Shown piece after piece: positions 47,355 to 48,487 of a stretch of 48,487 nucleotides of DNA. The notes beneath the pieces were generated by a model. It was not told the origin of the DNA and did not search any database. It saw only the letters and a program-made list of their open reading frames with translations. The translations under genes were made by a program, and so were the position numbers. Source of the DNA: Mycobacterium innocens (GTDB lineage: Bacteria; Actinomycetota; Actinomycetes; Mycobacteriales; Mycobacteriaceae); contig NZ_UPHQ01000101.1 of the NCBI RefSeq assembly GCF_900566055.1, positions 1 to 48,487 on the forward strand, written 5' to 3'. How positions within the stretch are numbered: position 1 is the stretch's first letter; the number at the start of each line of letters is the position of its first letter.

Positions 47355-48098
47355 ATGACCGATCGTTCGCGTCCGGACCGCGTCGCAGGCCGTTCGGCGG
47401 CGGGGCGCATCGGGCGGTTCAGCGTCGGCGCACCGCGAGTGCTGGTGGTCGAGGACTCCGAGACCATCCGGGAAATGGTCGGCGAGGCATTGGCCGACGT
47501 TGGTTATCACACCGAAACCCGTTGCGACGGTGAAGGTTTAGAAGAGGTGCTGGAGGGCCTGCGGCCGGATCTGGTGGTGCTCGACGTGATGTTGCCGGGT
47601 CGCGACGGCTTCGACCTCATCAACGTCATCCAGGCGTGGGGCGACATCAGCATCGTGTTGATCACCGCCCGCGACGGCCTGCCCGACCGGTTGCGCGGTC
47701 TTGACGGCGGCGCCGACGACTACGTGGTCAAACCTTTCGAGCTCGCCGAACTGGTGTCACGGGTGGGGGCGGTGCTGCGGCGCCGGGGCCGGTTACCGCG
47801 CGTGGTGCAGGTCGGCGATCTGATACTCGACGTCGACGCCGGAGTGGCCGCACGCGATGGCCACCAGCTGGAACTGACCGCCACCGAGCTTCGGCTGCTC
47901 GACTTTCTCGTGCAGCAACGCGGCCGGATTGTCAGCGCCCGTCAGATCCTCAGCGCGGTGTGGGGTTACGACGCCTACGACACCAATCTGGTGCAAGTCC
48001 ACGTCAGCAGTCTGCGGCGAAAGCTCGAGGCCCATGGCCCGCGGATGCTGCACACGGTTCGCGGCATCGGATACCGGCTCCAACAACCACGGTCATGA
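47355..48098 (+). CDS. OmpR/PhoB-family response regulator
   Basis: The 247-residue regulator has a disordered basic N-terminal extension of about 25 residues, a receiver domain (VLVVEDSETIREMVGEAL; phospho-acceptor Asp77 in VVLDVMLPGRDG; Thr104; Lys126 in VVKPFEL) and a C-terminal winged-helix domain (LELTATELRLLDFLVQQRGR, then VHVSSLRRKLEAHG, ending HTVRGIGYRLQ). The ATG at 47355 has GGAG close upstream; it is chosen because homology begins just after it. The stop overlaps the kinase gene by four bases. The signal and regulon are unknown. Confidence 0.92.
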   Translation: MTDRSRPDRVAGRSAAGRIGRFSVGAPRVLVVEDSETIREMVGEALADVGYHTETRCDGEGLEEVLEGLRPDLVVLDVMLPGRDGFDLINVIQAWGDISIVLITARDGLPDRLRGLDGGADDYVVKPFELAELVSRVGAVLRRRGRLPRVVQVGDLILDVDAGVAARDGHQLELTATELRLLDFLVQQRGRIVSARQILSAVWGYDAYDTNLVQVHVSSLRRKLEAHGPRMLHTVRGIGYRLQQPRS

Positions 48099-48487
48099 CG
48101 GCTACCCCGACGGGACCTGCGGTCGATCCCGCCACGCCGACGCCGTCGTTGCAGCGCCGGGTGGTGCTGCTGGTGGTGGCACTGCTGGCGGGGCTGCTGG
48201 TGGTGCTGGGTGTCACCGTCGACGTCACCCTAGGGCTGCAGGCCCGACGAAATCTGCACGACCGGCTCATGGCGGCCACCTCGCGCGCCGATGCGCTGGT
48301 GGCCGCTCACACATCACCCGAATTGCTTGCCGCCCAGCTCAACGGGGGTAGCGTGCGGGCCCTGCTGGTGACCGCCGACGGCAGCGCCTACGGTGATCGC
48401 AGCATCAGCCCCGCGACCACCGCGGGCCCGGTGGAAGGGGCGGCGGATAGCCAGGCGGCGCCTGGACCACCGGGCCCGCGGTGGTCC
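48095..48487 (+). CDS. Sensor histidine kinase, N-terminal part (runs off the window)
   Basis: The frame stays open from the ATG at 48095 to the end of the window (131 codons). It starts MTATPTGPAVDPATP, then a membrane helix near residues 22-46 (RRVVLLVVALLAGLLVVLG), then an external sensor region (LHDRLMAATSRADALVAAHT, then VRALLVTADGSAYG). The second helix, HAMP and kinase domains lie beyond the edge. The ATGA overlap with the response regulator makes it the cognate kinase. Partial gene. Confidence 0.85.
   Translation, partial: MTATPTGPAVDPATPTPSLQRRVVLLVVALLAGLLVVLGVTVDVTLGLQARRNLHDRLMAATSRADALVAAHTSPELLAAQLNGGSVRALLVTADGSAYGDRSISPATTAGPVEGAADSQAAPGPPGPRWS

Overview
The window is chromosomal DNA from a slow-growing, non-tuberculous Mycobacterium. 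The evidence is high GC with GTG/TTG starts, a PE_PGRS gene, an intein in sufB at the site used in M. tuberculosis, and gene order that follows M. tuberculosis Rv1454c to Rv1489 almost gene for gene (qor, ctaA, mptB, the suf operon, fadE15, PE_PGRS29, ctpD, trxA/trxB1, echA12, acn, ripA/ripB, moxR1, fabG1-inhA-hemH). Family and ortholog names come from recognising sequences and from synteny; no searches were run.

Region 1 (1-4,670) is accessory. It looks like an effector/immunity locus of type VII secretion (T7SS): a YbaB/EspL-like protein, a tandem WXG100 pair, a WXG-like helical protein, an overlapping ORF carrying a Tox-REase-7 type nuclease domain, and a translationally coupled HEAT-like protein that is probably the immunity factor. 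The helical protein and the nuclease ORF look like one long effector split by a frameshift. Two plus-strand genes of unknown function sit among these minus-strand genes.

Region 2 (4,700-11,040) has a quinone oxidoreductase, an ATP-grasp-like protein, heme A synthase (CtaA) and an mptB-ABC transporter operon. Region 3 (11,086-18,422) is the complete sufR-B-D-C-S-U-T iron-sulfur assembly operon. Its genes overlap or nearly touch, a likely SufR operator lies at the first start codon, and sufB contains a 359-residue homing intein plus an unusual low-GC, rare-codon tract. A formamidase/FmdB pair (18,655-20,341), absent at this point in M. tuberculosis, follows.

Region 4 (20,368-29,392) holds fadE15, a PE_PGRS gene, the metal pump ctpD, two thioredoxins, echA12, an ABC-F protein and a small helix-turn-helix protein. 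Here ctpD carries a one-base frameshift that removes its last membrane helix and a metal-site motif, and the neighbouring trxA also carries a one-base frameshift. Together these suggest local decay, or errors in the sequence.

Region 5 (29,445-36,171) has aconitase with its TetR regulator and a likely operator, then an unknown membrane protein and the cell-separation peptidoglycan hydrolases RipA and RipB. Region 6 (36,380-43,183) has moxR1 with a DUF58 and a VWA membrane protein, then the mycolic-acid genes fabG1-inhA with hemH and an unknown gene. Region 7 (43,241-48,487) has NfeD and SPFH membrane proteins, a DoxX-like protein, a deazaflavin-type reductase with a TetR regulator that has a perfect palindromic operator, two related proline-rich membrane proteins, and an OmpR-type two-component system whose kinase runs off the window.
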